Source of the DNA: OLB6 sp964493635 | GTDB lineage: Bacteria > Bacteroidota > Ignavibacteria > Kapaibacteriales > Kapaibacteriaceae | Reading direction: 5' to 3' | NCBI GenBank assembly: GCA_964493635.1 | Contig: CAZBOW010000023.1 | Coordinates: 1 to 37,205, forward strand | Length of the DNA: 37,205 nucleotides | Shown here: positions 1-9,966 of the stretch, in pieces | Layout: the number at the start of each line of letters is the position of its first letter | Numbering within the stretch: the first letter of the stretch is position 1 | Translations under genes and position numbers: made by a program | The notes under the pieces: model-generated | What the model was told of the DNA's origin: nothing | Seen by the model: the letters and a program-made list of their open reading frames with translations, nothing else | The model's database searches: none

Positions 1-17
1 CGTAGGGATATAAAACG

Positions 18-53
18 CCAAAGCCCCGAGTACAAAGGTACAGGGGGCTTTGG
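18..53 (-). terminator. rRNA operon terminator hairpin
   Basis: An inverted repeat just past the 5S gene has arms 18-33 and 38-53, two central mismatches and a 4-nt loop. Read on the minus strand, the stem is followed by TTTTAT. Position and form fit an intrinsic terminator for the rRNA operon. Confidence 0.7.
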
Positions 54-60
54 AAAGAGG

Positions 61-172
61 ACCTGGCGACTACCTACTCTGCCACACCAGTTCAGATGCA
101 GTACCATCGGCACGACGGGGCTTAACGACTCTGTTCGGAATGGGAAGAGGTGTGACCCCCGCGTTATTGTCA
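61..172 (-). rRNA. rrf: 5S ribosomal RNA
   Basis: On the minus strand the sequence ends in the 5S-typical CCAGG and carries the conserved internal blocks, for example the complements of CTACTCTGCCACAC and GTTCGGAATGGGAAGAGGTG. Its length (about 112 nt) and its place after 23S fit. Ends are estimated to within a few bases. Confidence 0.9.
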
Positions 173-247
173 CCAAGAGGTTTTTGTTCGAAGTTAGATC
201 ATCTGCTGCGCGTAGTAGATGCTGCAGCCAAGAAGAGAAGAGTCGTT

Positions 248-287
248 GACTGAATATCAATGGTATCGATCCATTGGAAACGACTTT
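248..287 (-). other. 23S rRNA 3' trailer arm of processing stem
   Basis: The block at 276-287 (GGAAACGACTTT) is the exact reverse complement of 3095-3106 upstream of 23S. The block at 248-260 pairs with 3121-3133 with one mismatch. The pairing closes the whole 23S gene into a long-range stem of the kind cut by RNase III during rRNA maturation. Confidence 0.75.
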
Positions 288-302
288 GAAAATAAAACTT
301 GT

Positions 303-3085
<2,783 letters not shown>

Positions 3086-3094
3086 AACTTGCCT

Positions 3095-3133
3095 AAAGTC
3101 GTTTCCTACAGATTGACTTGTTGATACTCAGTC
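3095..3133 (-). other. 23S rRNA 5' leader arm of processing stem
   Basis: Partner of the 248-287 arm: 3095-3106 (AAAGTCGTTTCC on the plus strand) and 3121-3133 are complementary to it. The arm lies directly upstream of the mature 23S 5' end. Confidence 0.75.
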
Positions 3134-3273
3134 ACGTTTCTCTTCTCTTCTTGCACGGCAGCTCTCACAGCCAACCACATTCGGTCTGTGCTCTACCTGT
3201 GCTACGCGACTATATGTTGTCTCAATCGAAATTGTATTTCTCTATTGTTACTTCTTGTTTGATCTATCTTCTG

Positions 3274-3285
3274 TTGTCAAAGAAC
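3274..3285 (-). promoter_or_regulatory. boxA-like antitermination element before 23S
   Basis: On the minus strand this reads GTTCTTTGACAA, resembling the boxA core (CTTTnACAA) bound by NusB/S10. The identical 12-mer occurs in the 16S leader at 5210-5221. Copies before both 16S and 23S are the usual arrangement in rRNA operons. Confidence 0.6.
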
Positions 3286-3291
3286 TCCTTG

Positions 3292-3364
3292 TGGATCCAA
3301 GCGGGATCGAACCGCTGACCTCCTGCTTGCAAGGCAGGCGCTCTCCCAGCTGAGCTATGGACCC
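3292..3364 (-). tRNA. tRNA-Ala(TGC)
   Basis: The 73-nt minus-strand sequence begins GGGTCCATAGCTCAG, has anticodon TGC in a CTTGCAA loop, the T-arm GGTTCGATCC and discriminator A. The acceptor stem GGGTCCA/TGGATCC contains a wobble pair. No CCA is encoded. It lies in the 16S-23S spacer after tRNA-Ile, a very common arrangement. Confidence 0.97.
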
Positions 3365-3375
3365 GATAAGGCGGG

Positions 3376-3449
3376 TGGGCCGGAGTGGACTTGAACCACC
3401 GGCCTCACGCTTATCAGGCGTGTGCTCTAACCAGCTGAGCTACCGGCCC
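3376..3449 (-). tRNA. tRNA-Ile(GAT)
   Basis: The 74-nt minus-strand sequence begins GGGCCGGTAGCTCAG, has anticodon GAT in a CTGATAA loop, the T-arm GGTTCAAGTCC and a fully paired acceptor stem GGGCCGG/CCGGCCC with discriminator A. It is the first spacer tRNA after 16S. Confidence 0.97.
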
Positions 3450-3453
3450 AAAG

Positions 3454-3466
3454 GTGTCAAAAGAAC
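3454..3466 (-). promoter_or_regulatory. boxA-like variant after 16S
   Basis: On the minus strand this reads GTTCTTTTGACAC, the same core as the other two boxA-like sites but with one extra T and a changed last base. It lies immediately upstream of tRNA-Ile. It may be a degenerate copy. Confidence 0.4.
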
Positions 3467-3489
3467 TATCCAAGCTCGCTTGGCGATCC

Positions 3490-3507
3490 TTGACAACGGA
3501 AAACAGA
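3490..3507 (-). other. 16S rRNA 3' trailer arm of processing stem
   Basis: The 18-mer TTGACAACGGAAAACAGA on the plus strand is the perfect reverse complement of 5199-5216, on the other side of the 16S gene. The two copies would pair in the transcript to enclose 16S, as in RNase III processing stems. Confidence 0.8.
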
Positions 3508-3604
3508 TACAGGACACTGTCATTGTATCCTCGACAACACCATTGACGTCGATAAGTCTTGTTTTTGATTTTCTAGTCGACTAGAGAACATTGTTCTCAG
3601 ATCT

Positions 3605-5099
<1,495 letters not shown>

Positions 5100-5198
5100 A
5101 TTGAGTGTTTGATGCTCTGTTTGTTGCTCATCGACTGGTTGTTGTCGTGTGTCAATTGACGGGGTAGGTTCATTGTGTACCTACCCTCTAATGTCTGT

Positions 5199-5216
5199 TC
5201 TGTTTTCCGTTGTCAA
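5199..5216 (-). other. 16S rRNA 5' leader arm of processing stem
   Basis: Perfect 18-nt complement of 3490-3507. Its 5' end (minus strand) overlaps the boxA-like 12-mer by seven bases, so antitermination and processing signals are physically merged here. Confidence 0.8.
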
Positions 5217-5221
5217 AGAAC
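5210..5221 (-). promoter_or_regulatory. boxA-like antitermination element in rRNA leader
   Basis: GTTCTTTGACAA on the minus strand lies about 50 nt downstream of the predicted rRNA start site and about 110 nt upstream of mature 16S. It is identical to the site before 23S. Confidence 0.6.
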
Positions 5222-5271
5222 GCTGCGATTTCTCGCGCTGTGAATCACATCTGTCGCGATTCGCAGAGCAA

Positions 5272-5303
5272 CAAAGATAGAAACATTTCCTAATACGAAC
5301 CAA
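5272..5303 (-). promoter_or_regulatory. rRNA operon promoter, Bacteroidota type
   Basis: On the minus strand TTGG (5300-5303) is followed after exactly 20 nt by TATCTTTG (5272-5279). This matches the -33 TTTG / -7 TAnnTTTG pattern of the Bacteroidota primary sigma factor. Transcription would start near 5265 and read into 16S. An A/T-rich run (5314-5320) lies just upstream. Confidence 0.7.
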
Positions 5304-5368
5304 CAGCCCACCGAAAAAAAGTCGCTGCGGAGTAGTCACACTGCCGCAAGCGCTCTGCACGATGGAGC

Positions 5369-6037
5369 ATGCAGGCCACGAACACATCGGATCGCCCACG
5401 CGAGCGGTTGATCACCCATGGAGCAACCGCACTGTCGACGCAAGAGCTCCTGGAGCTTCTCATTAACTCAGGGTCGCAGCGAGCCTCTGCACAGCAGATT
5501 GCTCACTCCGTAATCGACCGATACCCAAGTCTTATCGACCTTGCCAGTAGAGATGTTGCTGAACTCCGGTCGATTTTGGGGATGGGAGATGCCAAGGCCG
5601 CAACACTCTGTGCGGCCTTCGAACTGGCCCATCGCATACAGGCAGCCCCCTTCCAGCATCGCTTGATTGTAAGCTCGCCCGAAATGGTTGCCCGCAGATT
5701 GATCCCACGCATGCGACATCTACGCACCGAGACGTTCATCGTGATGCTGCTGTCGTCGGCCAACCAAATCATTCGCGATGTGGTGGTAAGCGAGGGCTCC
5801 TTGAATGCAGTGATCATTCACCCACGGGAGGTGTTTCGACTGGCTATAGCAGAGAGCGCTGCATCCATCATCGTTGCCCATAACCACCCCTCAGGGAACA
5901 CGGAGCCGTCTCCGGAGGATATCGCCATTACAAAGCAGCTTGTAGAGGCCGGACGCATCGTCGATATTCGTGTGCTCGATCACGTCATCATTGCCGGCGA
6001 TGCCTTTACTTCGCTGGCCGAGCGACACCTCCTGTAA
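5369..6037 (+). CDS. radC: RadC family JAB/MPN protein
   Basis: The 222-residue protein has the usual RadC length and order: an N-terminal helical region with a helix-hairpin-helix-like turn (GMGDAKA, residues 71-77), then a JAB1/MPN metalloprotease-fold domain. The metal-binding motif HNHPSG is at residues 171-176, with Asp184 downstream, as in the JAMM signature HxHPSG(x7)D. Biochemical function in the family is unresolved; a role in DNA repair was proposed early and later questioned. The start is the first ATG of the frame and is only about 100 bp from the divergent rRNA promoter. No Shine-Dalgarno or promoter is obvious. The next gene follows after 25 bp and is probably co-transcribed. 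Confidence 0.93.
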   Translation: MQATNTSDRPRERLITHGATALSTQELLELLINSGSQRASAQQIAHSVIDRYPSLIDLASRDVAELRSILGMGDAKAATLCAAFELAHRIQAAPFQHRLIVSSPEMVARRLIPRMRHLRTETFIVMLLSSANQIIRDVVVSEGSLNAVIIHPREVFRLAIAESAASIIVAHNHPSGNTEPSPEDIAITKQLVEAGRIVDIRVLDHVIIAGDAFTSLAERHLL

Positions 6038-6062
6038 TCATCTCTGCAAAGGAGTCCTACTC

Positions 6063-6404
6063 ATGATGCGCCGTCTTACTCGCGCTATCATTTTTACGGT
6101 TTCGATTCTGAGCTCCTACCTCATCACGGGCGCCATCGAAGAACGCATCCTCATGGAAACGGAGCGCTTCCGACCACTAACGGCAACCGTCATCGGCATG
6201 GCCATCATCGTGATGATCTTCGTCCCGATCTTTTCGTACACCGACCGGATCACCGAGGCGGCAGTGAAAGCGGGTTTGCAGCAAACAAAGTCAGGTGCGG
6301 GTAAGGTGGTAGGCGTGATCGCCTTTGTGGTGATTGTAGCGTTGATCCTCTTTGCCCTCTACCTTGACCGATGGTTTCAGATGTCCATCTTAGACGCTCT
6401 CTAG
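6063..6404 (+). CDS. small two-helix membrane protein, unknown function
   Basis: I do not recognise a family for this 113-residue protein. The start at 6063 is chosen because AAAGGAG ends 8 nt before this ATG; an in-frame upstream ATG would lie inside radC and gives non-native-looking residues. There are hydrophobic stretches at about residues 6-21, 38-57 and 81-103, so two or three membrane passes are likely, and the linker at about residues 58-80 carries several Lys residues. It follows radC closely and is convergent with the ABC ATPase. The two genes overlap by 15 bp, leaving no space for a separate terminator. Confidence 0.7.
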   Translation: MMRRLTRAIIFTVSILSSYLITGAIEERILMETERFRPLTATVIGMAIIVMIFVPIFSYTDRITEAAVKAGLQQTKSGAGKVVGVIAFVVIVALILFALYLDRWFQMSILDAL

Positions 6405-7361
6405 AGGGAACCACCGTGCGTGGGCGGCTGGGACAATCCAGTGCGTGCGAGAACCCGGTACCTCGGTTGGATGCTGTGTTGTGCGGCGAATCACGGGCGT
6501 TCCATTCGTGATTCCATGAACCAACCATTCATGGCCAATGAATTCGATGGCCTGAATCTCCACCTCGAGCGGAATACCTTCGCCACTCTCCGTGATATTC
6601 TCCGGACGTACCCCAAGTACCTTTCCATCCATCGGAATCATGTTCATCGATGGACTGCCGGTAAACGTCGCAACGAAATGCGTTGCGGGATTCTGATAGA
6701 TTTCGGCCGGAGTTCCTACCTGTTGCAACGTGCCATTGTTCAGCACCGCCATGCGATCGCTCATCGTCATGGCCTCCACCTGATCATGTGTGACGTACAC
6801 CGTGGTTACGCCCAGTTGCCGCTGCAGGGCCTTTAACTCCGTGCGCATGTGCGTGCGCAGTTGAGCATCAAGGTTTGAAAGGGGCTCATCGAAGAGAAAA
6901 ACACGTGGCTTGCGAATAATCGCTCGGCCAACCGCCACCCGCTGCCGCTGCCCACCGGACAGCTGGCGTGGACGGCGGTTCAGGAGTGATTCGATGTCCA
7001 GAACCTGGGCAACGTCGTGCACACGCTCACGAATCATTTCGGGCGATTCCTTGCGAATCTTCAATGGAAACGCAAGATTCTCCGCCACCGACAGATGAGG
7101 GTACAAGGCATAGTTCTGGAACACCATTCCCACATCACGATCGCGCGGTGCCACATGATTCATCCGTTCCCCGTCGAATCGCACGTCTCCGCTGGTAACG
7201 CTTTCCAGGCCTGCAATCATGCGCAGAAGCGTACTCTTGCCGCAGCCTGACGGCCCCACAAGAACAAAGAACTCACCGGGTTGAATCGTAAAGGACACAT
7301 CACGAAGTGGTACAACGGCGTCGTACTGTTTCGTGACGTGATCGAAGGTAATGGTTGTCAT
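6390..7361 (-). CDS. ABC transporter ATP-binding protein, MsmK/UgpC type
   Basis: A 323-residue nucleotide-binding subunit of the family that energises sugar and glycerol-phosphate importers. All catalytic elements are present: Walker A GPSGCGKST (36-44), Q-loop FQNY (81-84), signature LSGGQRQR (134-141), Walker B VFLFDEP (154-160) and switch His192. The region after about 235 is a shortened MalK-type regulatory (TOBE) tail including GVRPENI. No permease or binding protein lies nearby, so it may serve permeases encoded elsewhere, as MsmK does in streptococci. It starts 8 bp after the J-protein stop and is probably the last gene of the lgt-hbd-cbpA run. Substrate cannot be assigned. Confidence 0.9.
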   Translation of the reverse strand: MTTITFDHVTKQYDAVVPLRDVSFTIQPGEFFVLVGPSGCGKSTLLRMIAGLESVTSGDVRFDGERMNHVAPRDRDVGMVFQNYALYPHLSVAENLAFPLKIRKESPEMIRERVHDVAQVLDIESLLNRRPRQLSGGQRQRVAVGRAIIRKPRVFLFDEPLSNLDAQLRTHMRTELKALQRQLGVTTVYVTHDQVEAMTMSDRMAVLNNGTLQQVGTPAEIYQNPATHFVATFTGSPSMNMIPMDGKVLGVRPENITESGEGIPLEVEIQAIEFIGHEWLVHGITNGTPVIRRTTQHPTEVPGSRTHWIVPAAHARWFPLESV

Positions 7362-7369
7362 GCAGTGGG

Positions 7370-8227
7370 TTACAAACCGGTGGAACGAAGTTGTTCGAAG
7401 AGCCCTCGTTGCTCATCGGATAGCGACGACGGAACGTGAACATACAGCGTAACGTAGAGATCACCGCGACTGTCTGGATTCCGATACATCGGCATCCCCT
7501 GGCCTCGTACTCGAAGGGTTCTACCGGACGGCGTGCCGGGCGGAACCGTGATGTGCACCTGACCGCTGGGTGTCTGCACTGGAATCGATCCCCCTAATAC
7601 CATCGTGGATACCGGCACCTGCTCCGAAACCTTGAGGTGGTCGCCATCGCGAGTATAGCGTGCATGCGGAGCAATGGTGACCTCCAGCAAGCCAGCTGGA
7701 ATCTTCAACCGTTGTCCGCTGGCAATCCCTGGCTTGAAGGTGACGTCGATTTTCCGATTGCCAAGTGCCAACCGTTTTGTTGCTCCAGTAAAGGCTTCGT
7801 CGAAGGAAATCGTAACGGCGTACACCTGTTCCGGCTCGCGCCGTGGCCGCGGCCCACCGGTGGCACGTCCACCACTGCCGCCACTACCACCACCGAAGAG
7901 CTGCGACAACAGATCGCCAAACGATGTTCCGCCGAACATGTCGCCAAGATCCTGCGGGTTGTATTGCTGCTGCCACGTGCCTCTTCCACCAGTGCGTTGA
8001 CTGGCTTGATACTGCGAACTGATCTGATCGTATTTCGCTCGTTTTTGAGGATCGGACAGCACCTCGTACGCCTCGGAGATTTCCTTGAATTTCTCCTCCG
8101 CCTTCGGGTTGTCGGGATTCGCATCGGGATGATATTCGCGAGCGAGGCTTCGGAACGCCTTCTTGATTTCGGCCTCCGAAGCCCCTTTCTCAATCCCTAG
8201 GACACGATAGTAGTCAGTAAAGCTCAT
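7370..8227 (-). CDS. DnaJ-like co-chaperone without zinc finger (CbpA-like)
   Basis: The 285-residue protein begins with a J domain (about residues 5-67) carrying the HPD motif at 33-35 that stimulates DnaK ATPase. A Gly-rich linker with runs such as GGGSGGSGGRATGG follows (about 95-125), then the two beta-sandwich substrate-binding subdomains and a C-terminal dimerisation tail. The CxxCxGxG zinc repeats of true DnaJ are absent, which places it with CbpA/DnaJ class B proteins. It sits 22 bp after hbd and 8 bp before the ABC ATPase, so co-transcription is likely. It probably acts as a DnaK partner, with substrates unknown. Confidence 0.9.
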   Translation of the reverse strand: MSFTDYYRVLGIEKGASEAEIKKAFRSLAREYHPDANPDNPKAEEKFKEISEAYEVLSDPQKRAKYDQISSQYQASQRTGGRGTWQQQYNPQDLGDMFGGTSFGDLLSQLFGGGSGGSGGRATGGPRPRREPEQVYAVTISFDEAFTGATKRLALGNRKIDVTFKPGIASGQRLKIPAGLLEVTIAPHARYTRDGDHLKVSEQVPVSTMVLGGSIPVQTPSGQVHITVPPGTPSGRTLRVRGQGMPMYRNPDSRGDLYVTLYVHVPSSLSDEQRGLFEQLRSTGL

Positions 8228-8249
8228 ACCCCTTGGGGTTGGTGAATGG

Positions 8250-9101
8250 CTAGTAGCTGTAGAAGCCTTTGCCGCTCTTGCGTCCCAAGTGTCCGGCAGC
8301 TACCATTTTGCGCAGAAGTGGACAGGGGCGGTACTTTGAATCGCCCAAGCCATTGTGGAGCACCTCCATGATGCTGAGACATACGTCCAGTCCGATGAAG
8401 TCGGCAAGGGTGAGCGGACCCATCGGATGGGCCATACCGAGTTTCATCACCGTATCAATGTCTTCAACCGAGGCGATACCCTCCATCACGCAGTAGATCG
8501 CTTCGTTGATCATTGGCATCAGAATCCGGTTGCTGATGAAGCCAGGATAGTCCTGAACCTCAACCGGAACCTTGCCCATGGTCTCGGCCATTGCCTTGAT
8601 CGTAGCGTAGGTTTCGTCGCTCGTTGCCAATCCACGGATGATTTCGCAAAGCGTCATCACTGGCACGGGATTGAAGAAGTGCATGCCGATGAACTGATCT
8701 GGTCGGTTCGTAACAGCTGCAAGCTCCGTAATCGAGATGCTCGATGTGTTCGACGCCAGAATTGCCGTGTCCTTACAAGCGCTGTTCAGCGTTTGGAAGA
8801 TCTGCTTCTTGATGGAGAATTGTTCGCTTGCAGCCTCGATCACAAGATCGGCCTGCGAGGCCCCTTGAGCCAGATCCGTTGTTGTGGCGATACGGGCAAG
8901 CGTAGCATCACGATCGGCCTGCGAGATCTTCTCTTTGGCAACCATGCGATCGAGATTCTTGGAAATGGTATGAACGGCCCGGTCAAGGGCTTCCTGGGAA
9001 ACGTCCACGAGGGTTACGCTAAATCCACTCTGTGCGGCCACGTGGGCAATACCGTTGCCCATGGTGCCACCGCCGATAACGGTGATCGTCTGTATGCTCA
9101 T
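8250..9101 (-). CDS. hbd: 3-hydroxybutyryl-CoA dehydrogenase
   Basis: The 283-residue protein has the full length of single-function 3-hydroxyacyl-CoA dehydrogenases, which interconvert 3-hydroxyacyl-CoA and 3-oxoacyl-CoA with NAD(P)H. The Rossmann motif GGGTMG is at residues 10-15. The family signature around FFNPVPVM and DYPGFISNRIL is present, with the catalytic His in the first block and a Glu nearby. The C-terminal domain ends in GRKSGKGFYSY, typical of the family. Its ATG overlaps the lgt stop (4 bp), so translation is probably coupled. Together with the acyl-CoA dehydrogenase at 21891 it suggests fatty-acid or butyrate-type metabolism, but no thiolase or crotonase is in the window. Confidence 0.93.
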   Translation of the reverse strand: MSIQTITVIGGGTMGNGIAHVAAQSGFSVTLVDVSQEALDRAVHTISKNLDRMVAKEKISQADRDATLARIATTTDLAQGASQADLVIEAASEQFSIKKQIFQTLNSACKDTAILASNTSSISITELAAVTNRPDQFIGMHFFNPVPVMTLCEIIRGLATSDETYATIKAMAETMGKVPVEVQDYPGFISNRILMPMINEAIYCVMEGIASVEDIDTVMKLGMAHPMGPLTLADFIGLDVCLSIMEVLHNGLGDSKYRPCPLLRKMVAAGHLGRKSGKGFYSY

Positions 9102-9889
9102 TGTACGGTCTTTCTAGATTGTCGAGAGGTCATCAAGAAATAGATTCCGGCCACGATGAACGGAATGCTGAGGAGTTGTCCCATGTCAAGTGGAAGCGAT
9201 GCTTCGAATGCCTCCTGGTGTTCCTTGAGAAACTCAATGAGGAAGCGTCCTGAAAACACCAGCACCATGAATAGGCCGATCAGCCGACCAGGGTTGGTAA
9301 AGCTGTCGCGCTGCCGATATCGCCACCAGAGAAAACCAAAGATGGCCAGATATAGTACCGCCTCATAGAGTTGAGCAGGATGTCGCCCCACAGGTACGGG
9401 GTCTACCAGCTTGAACCACACCGCCCACGGTACGTCGGTTGCTCGACCAATGATCTCTGAGTTGAAGAAGTTCCCAATTCGAATGAACACACCACTCAGG
9501 GCCGCAACAACGGCCAGTCGATCCAACAGCCAGATCATCGAAAAGCCTTTGTTCTTCTTGTGGTACCACCATAAGCCCGTGATGATGCCTAACGCTCCCC
9601 CGTGACTGGCCAAGCCCCCTTCCCACACAGCAAAAAGGCGCAGTGGGTTGTCCGCCAAGATATGCGGCTCATAAAAGAGCACATGGCCCAGACGCGCACC
9701 AAGAATGGTGGCCACGATCATGGTAATGGTGAGACTGTCGAGTTGCTTGAGCGTTTTCTTGTCGTCGGCAAACATGATCCGCATAAAGCGATAGCCGACC
9801 ACAAACGCCAATGCGAAAAGCACCCCGTAGTATCGGGGATGGAGCGGTCCCAGTGAGAAGATCACTGGGTTGATATCCCATTCAATCAT
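9098..9889 (-). CDS. lgt: prolipoprotein diacylglyceryl transferase
   Basis: A 263-residue inner-membrane enzyme that adds diacylglycerol from phosphatidylglycerol to the lipobox cysteine of prolipoproteins. It shows the Lgt signature (residues 137-149, R-I-G-N-F-F-N-S-E-I-I-G-R), the HGG block at 96-98 and about seven hydrophobic segments. Several predicted lipoproteins in this window (at 15132, 15460, 23087, 31969 and 32460) would be its substrates. It heads the run lgt-hbd-cbpA-ABC. The sequence TAGTTTTG ends 4 nt before the ATG and matches a -7 box, but no good -33 element is seen, so a leaderless start is only a possibility. Confidence 0.95.
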   Translation of the reverse strand: MIEWDINPVIFSLGPLHPRYYGVLFALAFVVGYRFMRIMFADDKKTLKQLDSLTITMIVATILGARLGHVLFYEPHILADNPLRLFAVWEGGLASHGGALGIITGLWWYHKKNKGFSMIWLLDRLAVVAALSGVFIRIGNFFNSEIIGRATDVPWAVWFKLVDPVPVGRHPAQLYEAVLYLAIFGFLWWRYRQRDSFTNPGRLIGLFMVLVFSGRFLIEFLKEHQEAFEASLPLDMGQLLSIPFIVAGIYFLMTSRQSRKTVQ

Positions 9890-9907
9890 GGTGCAAAACT
9901 ACGCAGA

Positions 9908-9937
9908 ACGCCCAGCCTTCATAGGAAGACTGGGCGT
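9908..9937 (-). terminator. strong hairpin between the OmpA-family gene and lgt
   Basis: ACGCCCAG (9908-9915) pairs with CTGGGCGT (9930-9937), and an inner stem CTTC/GAAG closes an ATAG loop. It follows the stop of the OmpA-like gene. The T-rich tail (TCTTTTAT) is better on the plus strand, so it may be bidirectional, although no plus-strand gene lies upstream. Confidence 0.6.
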
Positions 9938-9966
9938 CTTTTATCGTCGGGATTGTAGATGTCGAT

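Noticed and set aside
8355..9143. 262-codon plus-strand frame
   Set aside because: It is antisense to hbd, with composition dictated by the opposite codons. It shows no recognisable domain, whereas hbd is full length.
9870..9900. Leaderless promoter for lgt (TAGTTTTG just before ATG)
   Set aside because: The -7 match is good, but no -33 element lies 19-20 bp upstream, so it is too weak to list as a feature.
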